From the NCBI RefSeq assembly GCF_016735595.1, contig NZ_JAERRB010000005.1, positions 248,001 through 312,000 of the forward strand: a stretch of 64,000 nucleotides of DNA, given 5' to 3'. This document shows, piece after piece, positions 18,729-28,482 of this stretch. Position numbers and translations under genes: made by a program. Origin of the DNA: Chryseolinea lacunae. GTDB taxonomy: Bacteria; Bacteroidota; Bacteroidia; Cytophagales; Cyclobacteriaceae. Every line of letters begins with the position of its first letter. The first letter of the stretch is position 1. The notes under the pieces were generated by a model. That model worked only from the letters and a program-made list of their open reading frames with translations. It was not told the DNA's origin and ran no database searches.

Positions 18729-18952
18729 TCTGATAACATTCAAAGGCCAACGGGTCATTCAAAAAACAGAATTATATTGGTTAAATGTTAATAAATTTTC
18801 AATTTAAAATAGGAAATAACTAACAACTGTTTGGAGTTCCTTTTAGGCCTATTTAGCCAAATTACCCACTAAATGGTCGCAGTAAACCAGATACTCTCAA
18901 CGACGGCGGCTACCAATTGCGATCTCATTTTTACTTTCTGATTTAATTATTC
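18729..18952. other. AT-rich intergenic region
   Basis: Non-coding spacer between the leftward small membrane genes and the rightward yceD-rpmF unit. Strongly A/T rich at its left half. It should hold divergent promoters; the only element I can place is the -7 box of yceD just to its right. Confidence 0.4.
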
Positions 18953-18960
18953 TAAATTTG
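18953..18960 (+). promoter_or_regulatory. Putative -7 box (TAAATTTG) of the yceD-rpmF transcript
   Basis: Exact match to the Bacteroidota -7 consensus TAnnTTTG. It lies 29 bases before the TTG start at 18990, giving a short leader. A convincing TTG -33 element at 17-23 bases upstream is not seen, so this is a partial match. Confidence 0.45.
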
Positions 18961-18989
18961 CCGACTAATTTTTAGCGCCCGAAAGGGTA

Positions 18990-19529
18990 TTGAGGTTGGG
19001 GGCATACGGTATCAATATTGTCGGCCTGAGTAACAAAGAGCACCATTTCGATTACGAAATTGGTGAGGCGTTCTTCAGGAAATATGGGTCGGATCTTCTG
19101 TCGGAAGGTGCGTTTCATGCCGATGTGATGTTGTTTAAACACGAAACCTTCCTCGAAGCGGAGTTTAAAATCAAAGGAGTCGCCAAACTGGTCTGCGACA
19201 GGACCCTGGAACCCTTCGATTTCCCAGTTTTGAATACGCATAAAATCGTATTCAAATACGGAGACGCCGACGAAGAAATTACGGATGAAATCGTGATCAT
19301 CCACCGTGACACGGCCACGCTTGAGCTCGGGCAATACATCTACGAGTTCATCGGCCTGGCCATACCGCTGAAAAAGCTTCACCCCCGTTTCAAGGACGAG
19401 GAGGAAGCCGAAGACGACGACATTGAAGGCAAAATCGTTTATTCGTCCGGAAGTCCGGACGATGACAGCGACGACGACAATGACGAAGACATCGATCCGC
19501 GTTGGAATATTTTGAAGAAATTAAAATAA
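18990..19529 (+). CDS. yceD: YceD/DUF177 family protein
   Basis: A 179-residue protein of the DUF177/YceD family, nearly always encoded just before rpmF and linked to 23S rRNA accumulation in E. coli. It has the core CDRTLEPFDFPV strand and a very acidic C-terminal linker (EEAEDDDIEG, then DDDSDDDNDEDID) before DPRWNILKKLK. The TTG at 18990 is the best start: it gives the usual six to eight residues before the first conserved strand and sits a short distance after a -7 box. The rpmF gene begins 13 bases on. Confidence 0.85.
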   Translation: MRLGAYGINIVGLSNKEHHFDYEIGEAFFRKYGSDLLSEGAFHADVMLFKHETFLEAEFKIKGVAKLVCDRTLEPFDFPVLNTHKIVFKYGDADEEITDEIVIIHRDTATLELGQYIYEFIGLAIPLKKLHPRFKDEEEAEDDDIEGKIVYSSGSPDDDSDDDNDEDIDPRWNILKKLK

Positions 19530-19542
19530 AACAGTTTAGACT

Positions 19543-19734
19543 ATGCCGAATCCGAAGCGAAAACTCTCGAAAACCCGTAGAGATAAAAGAAGAACACACT
19601 ACAAAGCTACTGCGAAGCAATTAGCCGTGTGCCCCACAACGGGAGAACACCACCTGCCACACCGCGCCTTCTGGCTCGAGGGTAAACTTTACTACAACGG
19701 TAAGGTGGTTATGGAAAAAGAAGTTCTGGCATAA
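19543..19734 (+). CDS. rpmF: 50S ribosomal protein L32
   Basis: The 63-residue protein has the L32 N-terminus ([20 protein letters not shown]) and the [11 protein letters not shown] core. Only one Cys is present, so it is the zinc-free form, lacking the CxxC pairs of zinc-ribbon L32. It is co-transcribed with yceD. A 200-base spacer with a small hairpin (TTTCAG-TTCA-CTGAAA, 19765-19780) separates it from fabH. Confidence 0.97.
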   Translation: MPNPKRKLSKTRRDKRRTHYKATAKQLAVCPTTGEHHLPHRAFWLEGKLYYNGKVVMEKEVLA

Positions 19735-19935
19735 CATTGCATGAACCCGCTGCACCTCGCGCAATTTCAGTTCACTGAAACCACTTTAGCAATTTTAGTG
19801 ATCGAGGACAAGAGGGATTGTCTCTGTTTCCCCTAGGAAAATTATGTCATGCTCGGTGGCTCAACCTCCGGGCATTTTCTTTTTATATCATGGGCAGGTC
19901 CGCTCAACCGGATCGATAACGTTTTAACAAGAACT

Positions 19936-20931
19936 ATGACCAAAATTAGAGCTGCTATTACAGGTGTCGGGGGCTACGTTCCGGACTACATTCTCACCAA
20001 CCAGGAACTGGAAACCATGGTGGACACCAGCGACGAGTGGATCACCAGTCGCACGGGCATTAAAGAACGACGCATCCTGAAAGGCGAAAACCAGGGCGTG
20101 TCTGTGCTGGGCATCAAGGCGGTGGAAGACCTGCTGGCGAAAACCAAAATCGACCCCAAAGAAATAGACCTGCTCATCTTTGCCACGGTCACGGCCGACA
20201 TGACGTTTCCGGCCACGGCCAACATTGTGGCCACCGCCGTGGGGGCTACCAACGCCTTCAGCTTCGACATGAGCGCGGCATGCTCGGGCTTTATCTACGG
20301 ATTGGCTACCGGCGCCAGCTACATTCAGTCGGGCATGTATAAAAAAGTAGTGGTGATTGGCGGCGACAAAATGTCGGCCATCATGGACTATACCGACCGC
20401 ACTACCTGCATCATTTTCGGCGACGGCGCAGGCTGCGTGTTGCTGGAACCCACCACCGAAGACGTGGGCGTGATGGACTCCATCCTGAAAAGCGATGGCA
20501 ACGGCGAAGCCTACCTGCACATGAAGGCCGGCGGAAGCCGCAGACCTGCCACCCTCGACTCGGTGACAAAACGCGAACACTTCGTATACCAGGAAGGGTC
20601 GGCTGTTTTCAAATTTGCCGTCACCAACATGGCCGACGTATCGGCACAGCTGGCGGAACGTAATCACCTGAATGCCGACAACATTCAGTGGCTGGTGCCA
20701 CACCAGGCCAACAAACGCATCATCGATGCCACAGCAAGCCGCGTGGGCATCTCGGAAGATAAAGTAATGATGAACATTGAGCGCTATGGAAACACAACCG
20801 CGGGCACCATTCCGTTGTTGTTATGGGACTATGAGAAGAAATTGAAGAAGGGCGACAACCTGATCATCGCGGCGTTCGGCGGAGGCTTCACCTGGGGTGC
20901 TGTCTACGTGAAATGGGCGTATAACAGCTAA
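19936..20931 (+). CDS. fabH: 3-oxoacyl-ACP synthase III (FabH)
   Basis: Starts fatty-acid synthesis by condensing acetyl-CoA (or a branched primer) with malonyl-ACP. The 331 residues carry the catalytic triad Cys116 (DMSAACSGF), His256 (VPHQANKRI) and Asn286 (YGNTTAGT). The start at ATG 19936 ([16 protein letters not shown]) matches the family; a longer open frame from 19849 adds unrelated residues. plsX, which usually sits between rpmF and fabH in other phyla, is absent. The gene heads a run to efp, accB and accC. Confidence 0.96.
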   Translation: MTKIRAAITGVGGYVPDYILTNQELETMVDTSDEWITSRTGIKERRILKGENQGVSVLGIKAVEDLLAKTKIDPKEIDLLIFATVTADMTFPATANIVATAVGATNAFSFDMSAACSGFIYGLATGASYIQSGMYKKVVVIGGDKMSAIMDYTDRTTCIIFGDGAGCVLLEPTTEDVGVMDSILKSDGNGEAYLHMKAGGSRRPATLDSVTKREHFVYQEGSAVFKFAVTNMADVSAQLAERNHLNADNIQWLVPHQANKRIIDATASRVGISEDKVMMNIERYGNTTAGTIPLLLWDYEKKLKKGDNLIIAAFGGGFTWGAVYVKWAYNS

Positions 20932-20947
20932 TCCTTTACCGACGACG

Positions 20948-20966
20948 GTTCACTCAAAACGTGAAC
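20948..20966. repeat. Inverted repeat between fabH and efp
   Basis: Perfect 6-base arms GTTCAC and GTGAAC flank a 7-base loop. No T-run follows, so it is a weak terminator at best. It could be a protein-binding site or a chance palindrome. Confidence 0.3.
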
Positions 20967-21012
20967 TCTTGTAATTCATCAATTCATTTGTAACTTAAAG
21001 TTTGATTTTTTT

Positions 21013-21576
21013 ATGGCAACCGTCTCTGATTTAAGCAAGGGAAACTTCATGCGCTACAACGGCGAAGTGATGCAGGTGGAAGAACTACAGCATCGCACGC
21101 CCGGAAACTTGCGCGCATTCTACCAAATTAAAATGCGCAACGTGCGCAATGGAAAAATTGCAGAGAACCGATTCCGCCCCGGAGAAGAAGTTGAAATCCT
21201 CCGCGTAGAAACGAAAGAATATCAATACCTCTATGCCGATGGCGACAGCCTCGTGTGCATGGACAACGTGACCTTCGACCAGGTATATATCGACCGGAAA
21301 TTGCTGGGCGATGCCGTGAACTTCATCAAAGAAGGCGTGACCCTGTTGATTGCTTTTGAAAACGGCGACAGCGCCATCACAGCCGAACCTCCTTCGCACG
21401 TGGTGATGGAAGTGCAATATACCGAGCCCGGCATGCAAGGCGACACCGCCACCCGCACGCTGAAGCCCGCCACCCTGGAGAACGGCGTCGAGATCCGTGT
21501 GCCCCTGTTTGTGAACACAGGCGATAAGATTAAAATCACCACCAAAGGTGAATATGTTGAACGCGTAAAAGAATAA
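21013..21576 (+). CDS. efp: Elongation factor P
   Basis: Rescues ribosomes stalled at polyproline. The 187-residue protein has the three beta domains, ending GDKIKITTKGEYVERVKE. The domain I tip loop reads HRTPGNLRAFYQ. The position that is a modified Lys (E. coli Lys34) or Arg in well-studied EF-Ps is Asn32 here, so the classical lysylation or rhamnosylation cannot occur. Length and remaining signature are normal, and the gene lies in a conserved cluster between fabH and accB, 8 bases before accB. Confidence 0.95.
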   Translation: MATVSDLSKGNFMRYNGEVMQVEELQHRTPGNLRAFYQIKMRNVRNGKIAENRFRPGEEVEILRVETKEYQYLYADGDSLVCMDNVTFDQVYIDRKLLGDAVNFIKEGVTLLIAFENGDSAITAEPPSHVVMEVQYTEPGMQGDTATRTLKPATLENGVEIRVPLFVNTGDKIKITTKGEYVERVKE

Positions 21577-21584
21577 CATATCCC

Positions 21585-22160
21585 ATGAGCAAATCACGCG
21601 CATCGAAACCTGTGGCCAAGAAGGAAGCAGCTCCTTCGAAGACCGCCAACGATTCAGGATCTACTAACCAACCTGCAATGAAAACAACAGAAATAAGAGA
21701 CCTTATTGATTTCATCTCCAAGTCAGGATTGAACGAGGTAAACATTGAAACCAAAGAACTAAAGCTCAGCGTGAAGCGCGAGCCGGATCAAAAGGTGTTC
21801 AAGTCAACACCTGTGATGACACAAGCAGCCGTAGCGCCTGTCGCGGCGGTGGCCCCTGCTGCAACGCCCGCGCTGGCGCCGAAAGCAGAAACAGCTGCCC
21901 CGGTTGCCGCAGGCAAGAAAACAGTCGAAATCAAATCGCCGATGATCGGAACCTTCTATCGCTCGTCCACACCCGACACCCCGTCGTTTGTGCAGGTAGG
22001 CGACAAGGTCTCCAAAGGCCAGACCGTGTGCATCATTGAAGCCATGAAACTATTCAACGAAATTGAATCGGAAGTTTCGGGAACCATTGTGAAAGCGATG
22101 ATCGAAAACGCTTCGCCGGTAGAATACGATCAGGTACTTTTTGTAGTAGAACCAGACTAG
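21585..22160 (+). CDS. accB: Biotin carboxyl carrier protein of acetyl-CoA carboxylase
   Basis: Carries biotin for acetyl-CoA carboxylase. The C-terminal biotinyl domain (about 115-191) has the EAMKLFNEIE motif with the biotinylated Lys. It is joined by an Ala/Pro/Val linker to an N-terminal helical region. The frame opens at 21585, giving a Lys/Ala/Ser-rich extension. An in-frame ATG at 21678 (MKTTEIRDLIDF) gives the usual N-terminus and a 160-residue protein, and may be the true start. The gene is followed by accC, as in most bacteria. Confidence 0.93.
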   Translation: MSKSRASKPVAKKEAAPSKTANDSGSTNQPAMKTTEIRDLIDFISKSGLNEVNIETKELKLSVKREPDQKVFKSTPVMTQAAVAPVAAVAPAATPALAPKAETAAPVAAGKKTVEIKSPMIGTFYRSSTPDTPSFVQVGDKVSKGQTVCIIEAMKLFNEIESEVSGTIVKAMIENASPVEYDQVLFVVEPD

Positions 22161-22293
22161 TTAAAAACATATTCCGCTTCGTTTGAAGCCCACCGCAAGA
22201 CATCATTACCCAACGGTATTGATGTTTTGGTTTTCCGGAGGTGGCCTCAACAAGTTGAAGCATGTTATCATTTGGACTTTAAACCCTGCAACT

Positions 22294-23646
22294 GTGTTCA
22301 AGAAAATACTCATAGCAAACCGTGGTGAAATCGCCCTGCGCGTGATCCGCACATGCCGCGAAATGGATATCAAAACCGTAGCGGTCTATTCCACGGCCGA
22401 TCGTGAAAGCCTTCACGTTCGCTTTGCCGACGAAGCCGTGTGCATCGGCGACGCACCCAGCAAAGATTCATACCTCAACATTCCCCGCATCATCTCGGCT
22501 GCGGAAATCACCAACGCCGATGCCATCCACCCCGGTTACGGCTTCCTGTCGGAGCGCGCGGAGTTCTCGGCCATCTGTCACGAATATGGCATCAAGTTCA
22601 TCGGCCCCACACCGGCCATGATCCAGGCCATGGGCGACAAGGCCACTGCGAAAGACACCATGAAGAAAGCCGGCGTGCCGACCATCCCAGGTTCGGACGG
22701 ACTGCTGGACTCGATTGAGCAAGGCATCGAGATGTCGAAAGAAATCGGCTACCCTGTCATTGTGAAAGCAACGGCCGGTGGTGGCGGAAAAGGCATGCGC
22801 ATCATCAACAACGAAGCGGAATTCAAGAAGGCGTGGGACGACGCCAAGCGCGAAGCCGGTGCGTCGTTTGGAAACGATGGCCTCTACCTCGAAAAATTTG
22901 TAGAAGAACCCCGCCACATCGAAATTCAGATTGTGGGCGATCAATACGGCAAGGTATGTCACCTGTCTGAACGCGATTGCTCCGTGCAACGTCGTCACCA
23001 GAAACTGGTGGAAGAAACGCCCTCCCCCATTGTGAGTCAGGAGTTGCGCGAGCGCATGGGCGAAGCGGCCATCAAAGGCGCAAAAGCCATCAACTATGAA
23101 GGCGCCGGCACCATTGAGTTTCTCGTGGACAAGCATGGCAAATTCTACTTCATGGAAATGAACACCCGCATCCAGGTAGAACACCCCATCACCGAAGAAG
23201 TGACGGATTATGACCTTATTAAAGAGCAAATCAAAGTAGCGGCCGGTGTGCCGATTTCGGGCAACAATTATTTTCCAAAAATGTTTTCGATGGAGTGCCG
23301 CATCAATGCCGAAGATCCGGCAAACGGCTTCCGTCCTTCACCCGGAAAAATCACCAACATGCACATGCCCGGTGGACACGGCGTGCGCATTGACAGTCAC
23401 GTATACGCGGGCTACACCATTCCGCCGAACTATGACTCGATGATCGCCAAGCTCATCATCACCGGACAGTCGCGCGAAGAGGTGATTACGCGCATGAAAC
23501 GTGCTTTGCAAGAATTTGTGATTGAAGGCATCAAGACCACGATCCCCTTCCACATCAAATTGATGGACAATGCCACGTTCCGATCGGGCAAGTTCACAAC
23601 CAAGTTCCTGGAAACTTCATTCGATTTCAGCGCCCTCTCCGAATAG
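22294..23646 (+). CDS. accC: Acetyl-CoA carboxylase, biotin carboxylase subunit
   Basis: ATP-grasp enzyme that carboxylates biotin on AccB. The GTG at 22294 gives the family start ([18 protein letters not shown]); an upstream in-frame ATG at 22183 adds 37 unrelated residues. Motifs are the glycine-rich ATP loop [21 protein letters not shown], and the catalytic [15 protein letters not shown]. The 450-residue length is standard. It ends a translation/lipid gene cluster at a clear terminator. Confidence 0.96.
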   Translation: MFKKILIANRGEIALRVIRTCREMDIKTVAVYSTADRESLHVRFADEAVCIGDAPSKDSYLNIPRIISAAEITNADAIHPGYGFLSERAEFSAICHEYGIKFIGPTPAMIQAMGDKATAKDTMKKAGVPTIPGSDGLLDSIEQGIEMSKEIGYPVIVKATAGGGGKGMRIINNEAEFKKAWDDAKREAGASFGNDGLYLEKFVEEPRHIEIQIVGDQYGKVCHLSERDCSVQRRHQKLVEETPSPIVSQELRERMGEAAIKGAKAINYEGAGTIEFLVDKHGKFYFMEMNTRIQVEHPITEEVTDYDLIKEQIKVAAGVPISGNNYFPKMFSMECRINAEDPANGFRPSPGKITNMHMPGGHGVRIDSHVYAGYTIPPNYDSMIAKLIITGQSREEVITRMKRALQEFVIEGIKTTIPFHIKLMDNATFRSGKFTTKFLETSFDFSALSE

Positions 23647-23690
23647 CCAACCCAGGCCGGAGCGCCGACCATTCATATAATCTATTGACT

Positions 23691-23719
23691 AAGGATACCT
23701 TTTCAGGTATCCTTTTTTA
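23691..23719 (+). terminator. Intrinsic terminator after accC
   Basis: A perfect 10-bp stem (AAGGATACCT with AGGTATCCTT) on a TTTC loop, followed by TTTTAT. It separates the accBC unit from the TldD array. Confidence 0.88.
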
Positions 23720-23773
23720 TTTCTTTGACTATTTTACACTGCATTATAACTCACTTACCTAAACTCATTACCC

Positions 23774-25414
23774 TTGAAAAGAAGAGAATTTGTTCAACTG
23801 GCCGGGTTAGGCATTGGCGGGATGCTGGTGTCTGTGCCCATGATGGGGAACCCCATTCCTGTTGAAGCATTGCTGGACTCCCCCCTTGACGCCCTTCAGA
23901 AGAGACAACTTGCCGACGTTGCTCTGACCACCGCCAAGTCGATGAGTGCATCATATGCCGACATCCGGATCGGGCGCTACCTCAATCAATTTATTTCCAC
24001 GCGCGAAAACAAAGTGCAGAACATTGCCAACACCGAATCGTTTGGTGCCGGCATACGCGTCATCGTGAACGGCACATGGGGCTTTGCCTCTACCAACACG
24101 GTGACGACAGAAGGCATCCGAAAAGCCACCCAGCAAGCGGTAGCCATCGCGAAAGCCAATTCAAAATTCCAGAAGGAACCCGTGAAGCTCGCGCCGGTGA
24201 AAGGCTATGGCGAAGTGACCTGGAAAACACCGATTGAAAAAAACGCGTTCGAAGTGCCGGTCTCCGAAAAAACAGACCTGCTGCTGAAAGCAAACGCGGC
24301 GGCTCTGCAGAACGGCGCCAACTTTGTTAGCTCCAACCTGTTTCAGGTGAACGAACAAAAATATTTCGCCTCCACCGAAGGTTCCTACATCGACCAGGAC
24401 ATTCATCGCATCTGGCCCACCTTCTCCATCACCGCCATCGACAAAGCCACAAACACGTTTAAAACACGTCAGGCGTTGAGCGCGCCGATGGGCATGGGCT
24501 ATGAATACATGATCCCGAAAGCTTTTGACAAGCTGCACGGCCCCGCCGATGTGATGCTCTACAAGAACAGCTACGACATGGTGGAGGACGCCACACTCGC
24601 GGCTCAACAAGCCAAAGCCATGCTCACCGCCAAATCGGTGGAGCCCGGAAAATACAGCGTGGTGCTGGAGCCCAACCACCTTGGCCTCACCATCCACGAA
24701 TCGGTAGGCCATCCGTTAGAACTGGACCGCGTGCTGGGCTACGAAGCCAACTATGCCGGAACCAGTTTTGCCACGCTCGACAAATGGAAGACGGGCAAGT
24801 TTAACTATGGCAGCAAGCTTGTAAACATCTTCGCCGACAAAACACAACCCGGCTCACTCGGCGCCGTGGGCTATGACGACGAAGGCGTGCAATGCAAGCG
24901 CTGGGATCTGATCAAAGACGGCGTGCTGGTGAACTACCAGGCCATCCGCGATCAGGTGCACATTCTCGGACAAAACGAATCGCACGGTTGCTGTTATGCG
25001 CAGAGCTGGAGCGACGTGCAGTTTCAACGCATGGCCAACATCTCGCTGGCACCGGGCAAAGATCCCTACTCCATCAACGACATGATTAAAGATGTGGAGA
25101 AAGGCATCTACATCGCGGGCCGTGGCTCCTACTCCATCGATCAGCAACGCTACAACTTCCAGTTTGGCGGCACGGTGTTCTATGAAATCAAGAATGGTGC
25201 CATTGGCAGCATGCTCAACGACGTGGCCTATCAATCGAACACACAGGAGTTCTGGAACAGCTGCACAAAGATCTGCGACGAAAAAGATTACCGCTTGTTC
25301 GGTTCATTCTTCGACGGCAAAGGACAGCCCTCGCAGGTCAGCGCCGTGTCGCACGGAAGCTCCACCACCCGTTTCGACGGCATCAATGTGATCAACACAG
25401 GAAGAACCCTATAA
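23774..25414 (+). CDS. Tat-exported TldD-family metallopeptidase, copy 1
   Basis: A 546-residue TldD/PmbA-family protein. The N-terminus (KRREFVQLAGLGIGGMLVSV) is a twin-arginine signal, so the protein should be exported folded. The zinc motif HESVGH is at 308-313 (HExxxH) and is followed by the conserved PLELDRVLGYEANYAGTSF. The start is TTG at 23774. In E. coli, TldD works with TldE as a peptide-trimming protease (microcin B17, CcdA). Here the gene is followed by a second TldD copy only 15 bases on, not directly by a TldE. The Cys that is the third zinc ligand in E. coli TldD is not found in the equivalent C-terminal GKGQ segment. Confidence 0.9.
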   Translation: MKRREFVQLAGLGIGGMLVSVPMMGNPIPVEALLDSPLDALQKRQLADVALTTAKSMSASYADIRIGRYLNQFISTRENKVQNIANTESFGAGIRVIVNGTWGFASTNTVTTEGIRKATQQAVAIAKANSKFQKEPVKLAPVKGYGEVTWKTPIEKNAFEVPVSEKTDLLLKANAAALQNGANFVSSNLFQVNEQKYFASTEGSYIDQDIHRIWPTFSITAIDKATNTFKTRQALSAPMGMGYEYMIPKAFDKLHGPADVMLYKNSYDMVEDATLAAQQAKAMLTAKSVEPGKYSVVLEPNHLGLTIHESVGHPLELDRVLGYEANYAGTSFATLDKWKTGKFNYGSKLVNIFADKTQPGSLGAVGYDDEGVQCKRWDLIKDGVLVNYQAIRDQVHILGQNESHGCCYAQSWSDVQFQRMANISLAPGKDPYSINDMIKDVEKGIYIAGRGSYSIDQQRYNFQFGGTVFYEIKNGAIGSMLNDVAYQSNTQEFWNSCTKICDEKDYRLFGSFFDGKGQPSQVSAVSHGSSTTRFDGINVINTGRTL

Positions 25415-25429
25415 CCCCCGGCAACGATT

Positions 25430-27070
25430 ATGAAGAGAAGAGATTTTATCCAAATGGCCGGCATGGGCGCGGGAGCCTTGATGCTTCCCGTTACATCCCT
25501 GGCAAACATTGTGAGTCCCGAAGCGCTTCTGGAACCCGGCCTTGACGTGGCCCAGAAGAAACGCCTGGCCGACGTTGCCCTCAACACGGCGAAGTCGAAT
25601 GGCGCAACCTATGCCGATGTGCGCATTGGCCGGTACCTAAATCAGTTTGTTATCACCCGCGAAAACAAAGTGCAAAGCATTCGCAACACCGAGTCGTTTG
25701 GCGTGGGTGTTCGCGTGATTGCCAACGGCACGTGGGGCTTCGCAGCCACCAACGAGGTGACACCCGACGGCATCAAGAAAGCCACCGAGCGCGCGGTGGC
25801 CATCGCGAAAGCCAATTCAAAATTTCAGAAAGAGCCGGTGAAACTCGCTGCCGAAAAAGGCTATGGCGAAGTGACCTGGAAAACTCCGATTCAGAAAAAC
25901 GGCTTCGAAGTGCCCGTGAAAGACAAGGCCGACCTGTTGCTGAACGCAAACGCCAAAGCGATGGAGAAAGGTGCCAGCTTCATCAACAGCATCATGTTCC
26001 TGGTGAATGAACAAAAGTACTTCGCTTCGACAGAAGGCTCTTATATCGACCAGGACATTCACCGCACCTGGCCCAACTTCCAGGTGACGATGATCGACAA
26101 AGCCTCGGGCCAATTCAAAACCCGTTCGGCGTTTAGCGCACCGGTGGGCATGGGCTATGAATATCTCGATGGAAAGGCACAAGATAAAATTCAGGGTCCC
26201 GGTGGCATCATCCTCTACAACAAGTCATACGACATCGTGGAAGATGCGACGATGGCTGCCGAACAAGCCAAGCAACTGATCTCGGCCAAATCGGTAGAGC
26301 CCGGCAAATACGATCTCGTGCTGGAACCTTCACACATGTGGCTCACCATTCACGAATCGGTAGGCCACCCCTTGGAGCTCGACCGCGTGTTGGGCTATGA
26401 AGCCAACTATGCCGGAACCAGCTTTGCAACACTAGACAAACAGCAGTCGGGCAAGTTTCAATACGGCAGCAAGGCCGTGAACTTTGTGGCCGACAAAATA
26501 CAACCCGGTTCGCTCGGCGCGGTGGGGTTTGACGACGAAGGTGTGAAAACAAAACAATGGGATTTGGTGAAAGACGGTGTGCTGGTGAACTACCAGGCCA
26601 TCCGCGACCAGGTGCACATTCTGGGCCAGGGCGAATCGCACGGCTGTTGCTATTCACAAAGCTGGCGCGACGTGCAGTTTCAGCGCATGGCCAACGTGTC
26701 GCTGCAACCCGGCAAGGCACAACTTACCCCGGATCAAATGATCAGCGGCGTAGAGAAGGGTATCTACATTGTGAAAGACGGGTCGTTTTCGATCGACCAG
26801 CAGCGCTACAACTTCCAGTTTGGTGGTGTGTTGTTCTTCGAAATCAAGAACGGCAAGATTGCGGGCATGCTGAAAGACGTGGCCTATCAATCCAACACAC
26901 AGGAATTCTGGAACAGCTGTGTGCAGGTTTGCGACGAACGCGACTATCGCATGAACGGCGCCTTCAACGACGGCAAGGGTCAACCGGCCCAGTCGAATGC
27001 AGTGTCGCACGGATCGGCCACCGCACGCTTCAACGGCGTGAATGTTATCAACACCGGAAGAACTCTTTAA
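25430..27070 (+). CDS. Tat-exported TldD-family metallopeptidase, copy 2
   Basis: A 546-residue paralogue of the gene just upstream, colinear without gaps and highly similar. The twin-arginine leader is MKRRDFIQMAGMGAGALM. The zinc motif HESVGH is at 308-313, with the same downstream PLELDRVLGYEANYAGTSF. It probably arose by tandem duplication; several DNA stretches are near identical between the copies (for example around 24928 and 26583). A TldE-type gene follows after 23 bases, so this copy probably supplies the catalytic subunit of that pair. The substrate is unknown. Confidence 0.9.
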   Translation: MKRRDFIQMAGMGAGALMLPVTSLANIVSPEALLEPGLDVAQKKRLADVALNTAKSNGATYADVRIGRYLNQFVITRENKVQSIRNTESFGVGVRVIANGTWGFAATNEVTPDGIKKATERAVAIAKANSKFQKEPVKLAAEKGYGEVTWKTPIQKNGFEVPVKDKADLLLNANAKAMEKGASFINSIMFLVNEQKYFASTEGSYIDQDIHRTWPNFQVTMIDKASGQFKTRSAFSAPVGMGYEYLDGKAQDKIQGPGGIILYNKSYDIVEDATMAAEQAKQLISAKSVEPGKYDLVLEPSHMWLTIHESVGHPLELDRVLGYEANYAGTSFATLDKQQSGKFQYGSKAVNFVADKIQPGSLGAVGFDDEGVKTKQWDLVKDGVLVNYQAIRDQVHILGQGESHGCCYSQSWRDVQFQRMANVSLQPGKAQLTPDQMISGVEKGIYIVKDGSFSIDQQRYNFQFGGVLFFEIKNGKIAGMLKDVAYQSNTQEFWNSCVQVCDERDYRMNGAFNDGKGQPAQSNAVSHGSATARFNGVNVINTGRTL

Positions 27071-27093
27071 CCTAACCTATAAAAAAAATTATC

Positions 27094-28437
27094 ATGGCTA
27101 TATTTTCAAAAGAAGAAGCAAAAAAGATATTGGAGAAGGTGATTGCCTACTCCAAGGCAGATGCCTGCGAAGTGAACCTGAACGGAACCAACGGAGGCAA
27201 TATACGCTACGCACGCAACAGCGTGTCTACGGCCGGCGAGAACAGCGATGTGACGCTGGTGGTTCAATCCAACTTTGGTAAAAAATCGGGCGTGGCCACC
27301 ATCAACGAATTTGATGAAGCGTCGCTGGAAAAAGTGGTGCGCCGTTCGGAAGAGCTGGCAAAGCTGGCACCGGAGAACCCCGAGTTTATGGACCCGCTGC
27401 CTCAGCAAACCTATGGCGAATCGAAAACCTATTTCGAATCCACCGCCAAGATCACACCCGAGTATCGTGCACAAGCCGCGGCCAACAGCATCAACCCGGC
27501 CATCGCCAAGGATGTTACGTCGGCAGGCTATCTTGAAGACAACTACAGCTTTGCTTCGATGATGAACACGAAGGGATTGTTTGCCTACAACCAATCGACC
27601 GGTGTGAACTTCACCGTGACCATGCGCTCCAACGACGGCACCGGCTCCGGCTGGGTGACCCGCAGCTCTAACGACGTGAGCAAACTCGACACCGCAGAAG
27701 CGTCAAAGATCGCCATCGACAAAGCCCTTCAGTCGCGCAATGCAAAGGCCATAGAGCCCGGCAAATACACCGTGATTCTGGAGCCTGCAGCATCGGCCGA
27801 ATTGATCCGCAACATGCTCTTCGCCATGAACGCACGCCAGGCCGACGAAGGCCGCAGCTTCCTTTCCAAAAAAGGCGGTGGATCAAAAATCGGCGAGAAG
27901 ATCATGGACGAACGCGTCACCATCTACACCGATCCCTACAACCTCGACGTGCCCGCGTCGCCCTGGTCGGGCGATGGACAAGCGCGCAAGAAAATGGACA
28001 TCATCAAGAATGGCACCGTGGCCAACATGTTCTACGATCGCTATTGGGCATCGCAGAAAAATGTGGCGTCGGTTCCCTTCCCGGGCAACGCCATCATGGA
28101 AGGCGGCAACGCCTCGCTGGAAGATCTGATCAAAGACACCAAGAAAGGTATTCTGGTGACACGCTTCTGGTACATCCGTCCCGTGGATCCTCAAACGCAG
28201 TTATACACCGGCCTCACCCGCGACGCAACCTTCTTTGTGGAGAACGGCAAAGTGAAGCACCCCGTCAAAAACTTCCGCTTCAACGAAAGCCCGGTGATCA
28301 TGCTCAACAACGTGGAAACCCTTGGCAAACAAGTGCGCGTAGATGTTGACGGAGGGCCAGGCGGTGGCGCCAGCTTCCTCATCCCCTACATGAAGCTGCG
28401 CGACTTCACATTCACCAGCTTGTCTGACGCTGTTTAA
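27094..28437 (+). CDS. TldE/PmbA-family partner protein, copy 1 (no signal peptide)
   Basis: A 447-residue member of the TldD/PmbA superfamily that lacks HExxxH, as expected for the non-catalytic TldE/PmbA subunit. It has the partner-type landmarks ARNSVSTAGE, ARQADEGRSFLS, the TRFWYIRPVDPQT segment and NFRFNESPVIMLNN. The N-terminus (MAIFSKEEAKK) is hydrophilic with no Sec or Tat signal, although both upstream TldD copies carry twin-arginine leaders. Export, if it happens, would have to be as a complex with TldD. A terminator follows. Confidence 0.88.
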   Translation: MAIFSKEEAKKILEKVIAYSKADACEVNLNGTNGGNIRYARNSVSTAGENSDVTLVVQSNFGKKSGVATINEFDEASLEKVVRRSEELAKLAPENPEFMDPLPQQTYGESKTYFESTAKITPEYRAQAAANSINPAIAKDVTSAGYLEDNYSFASMMNTKGLFAYNQSTGVNFTVTMRSNDGTGSGWVTRSSNDVSKLDTAEASKIAIDKALQSRNAKAIEPGKYTVILEPAASAELIRNMLFAMNARQADEGRSFLSKKGGGSKIGEKIMDERVTIYTDPYNLDVPASPWSGDGQARKKMDIIKNGTVANMFYDRYWASQKNVASVPFPGNAIMEGGNASLEDLIKDTKKGILVTRFWYIRPVDPQTQLYTGLTRDATFFVENGKVKHPVKNFRFNESPVIMLNNVETLGKQVRVDVDGGPGGGASFLIPYMKLRDFTFTSLSDAV

Positions 28438-28450
28438 GAAAGCAACACTG

Positions 28451-28482
28451 AAAATCCCTGGGCCTCGCCCGGGGATTTTTTC
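28451..28482 (+). terminator. Intrinsic terminator after the first TldD/TldE unit
   Basis: A stem of AAAATCCC-T-GGGC with GCCC-G-GGGATTTT (one T-G pair) on a CTC loop runs into a T-tract. It splits the five-gene array into two transcription units. Confidence 0.85.
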
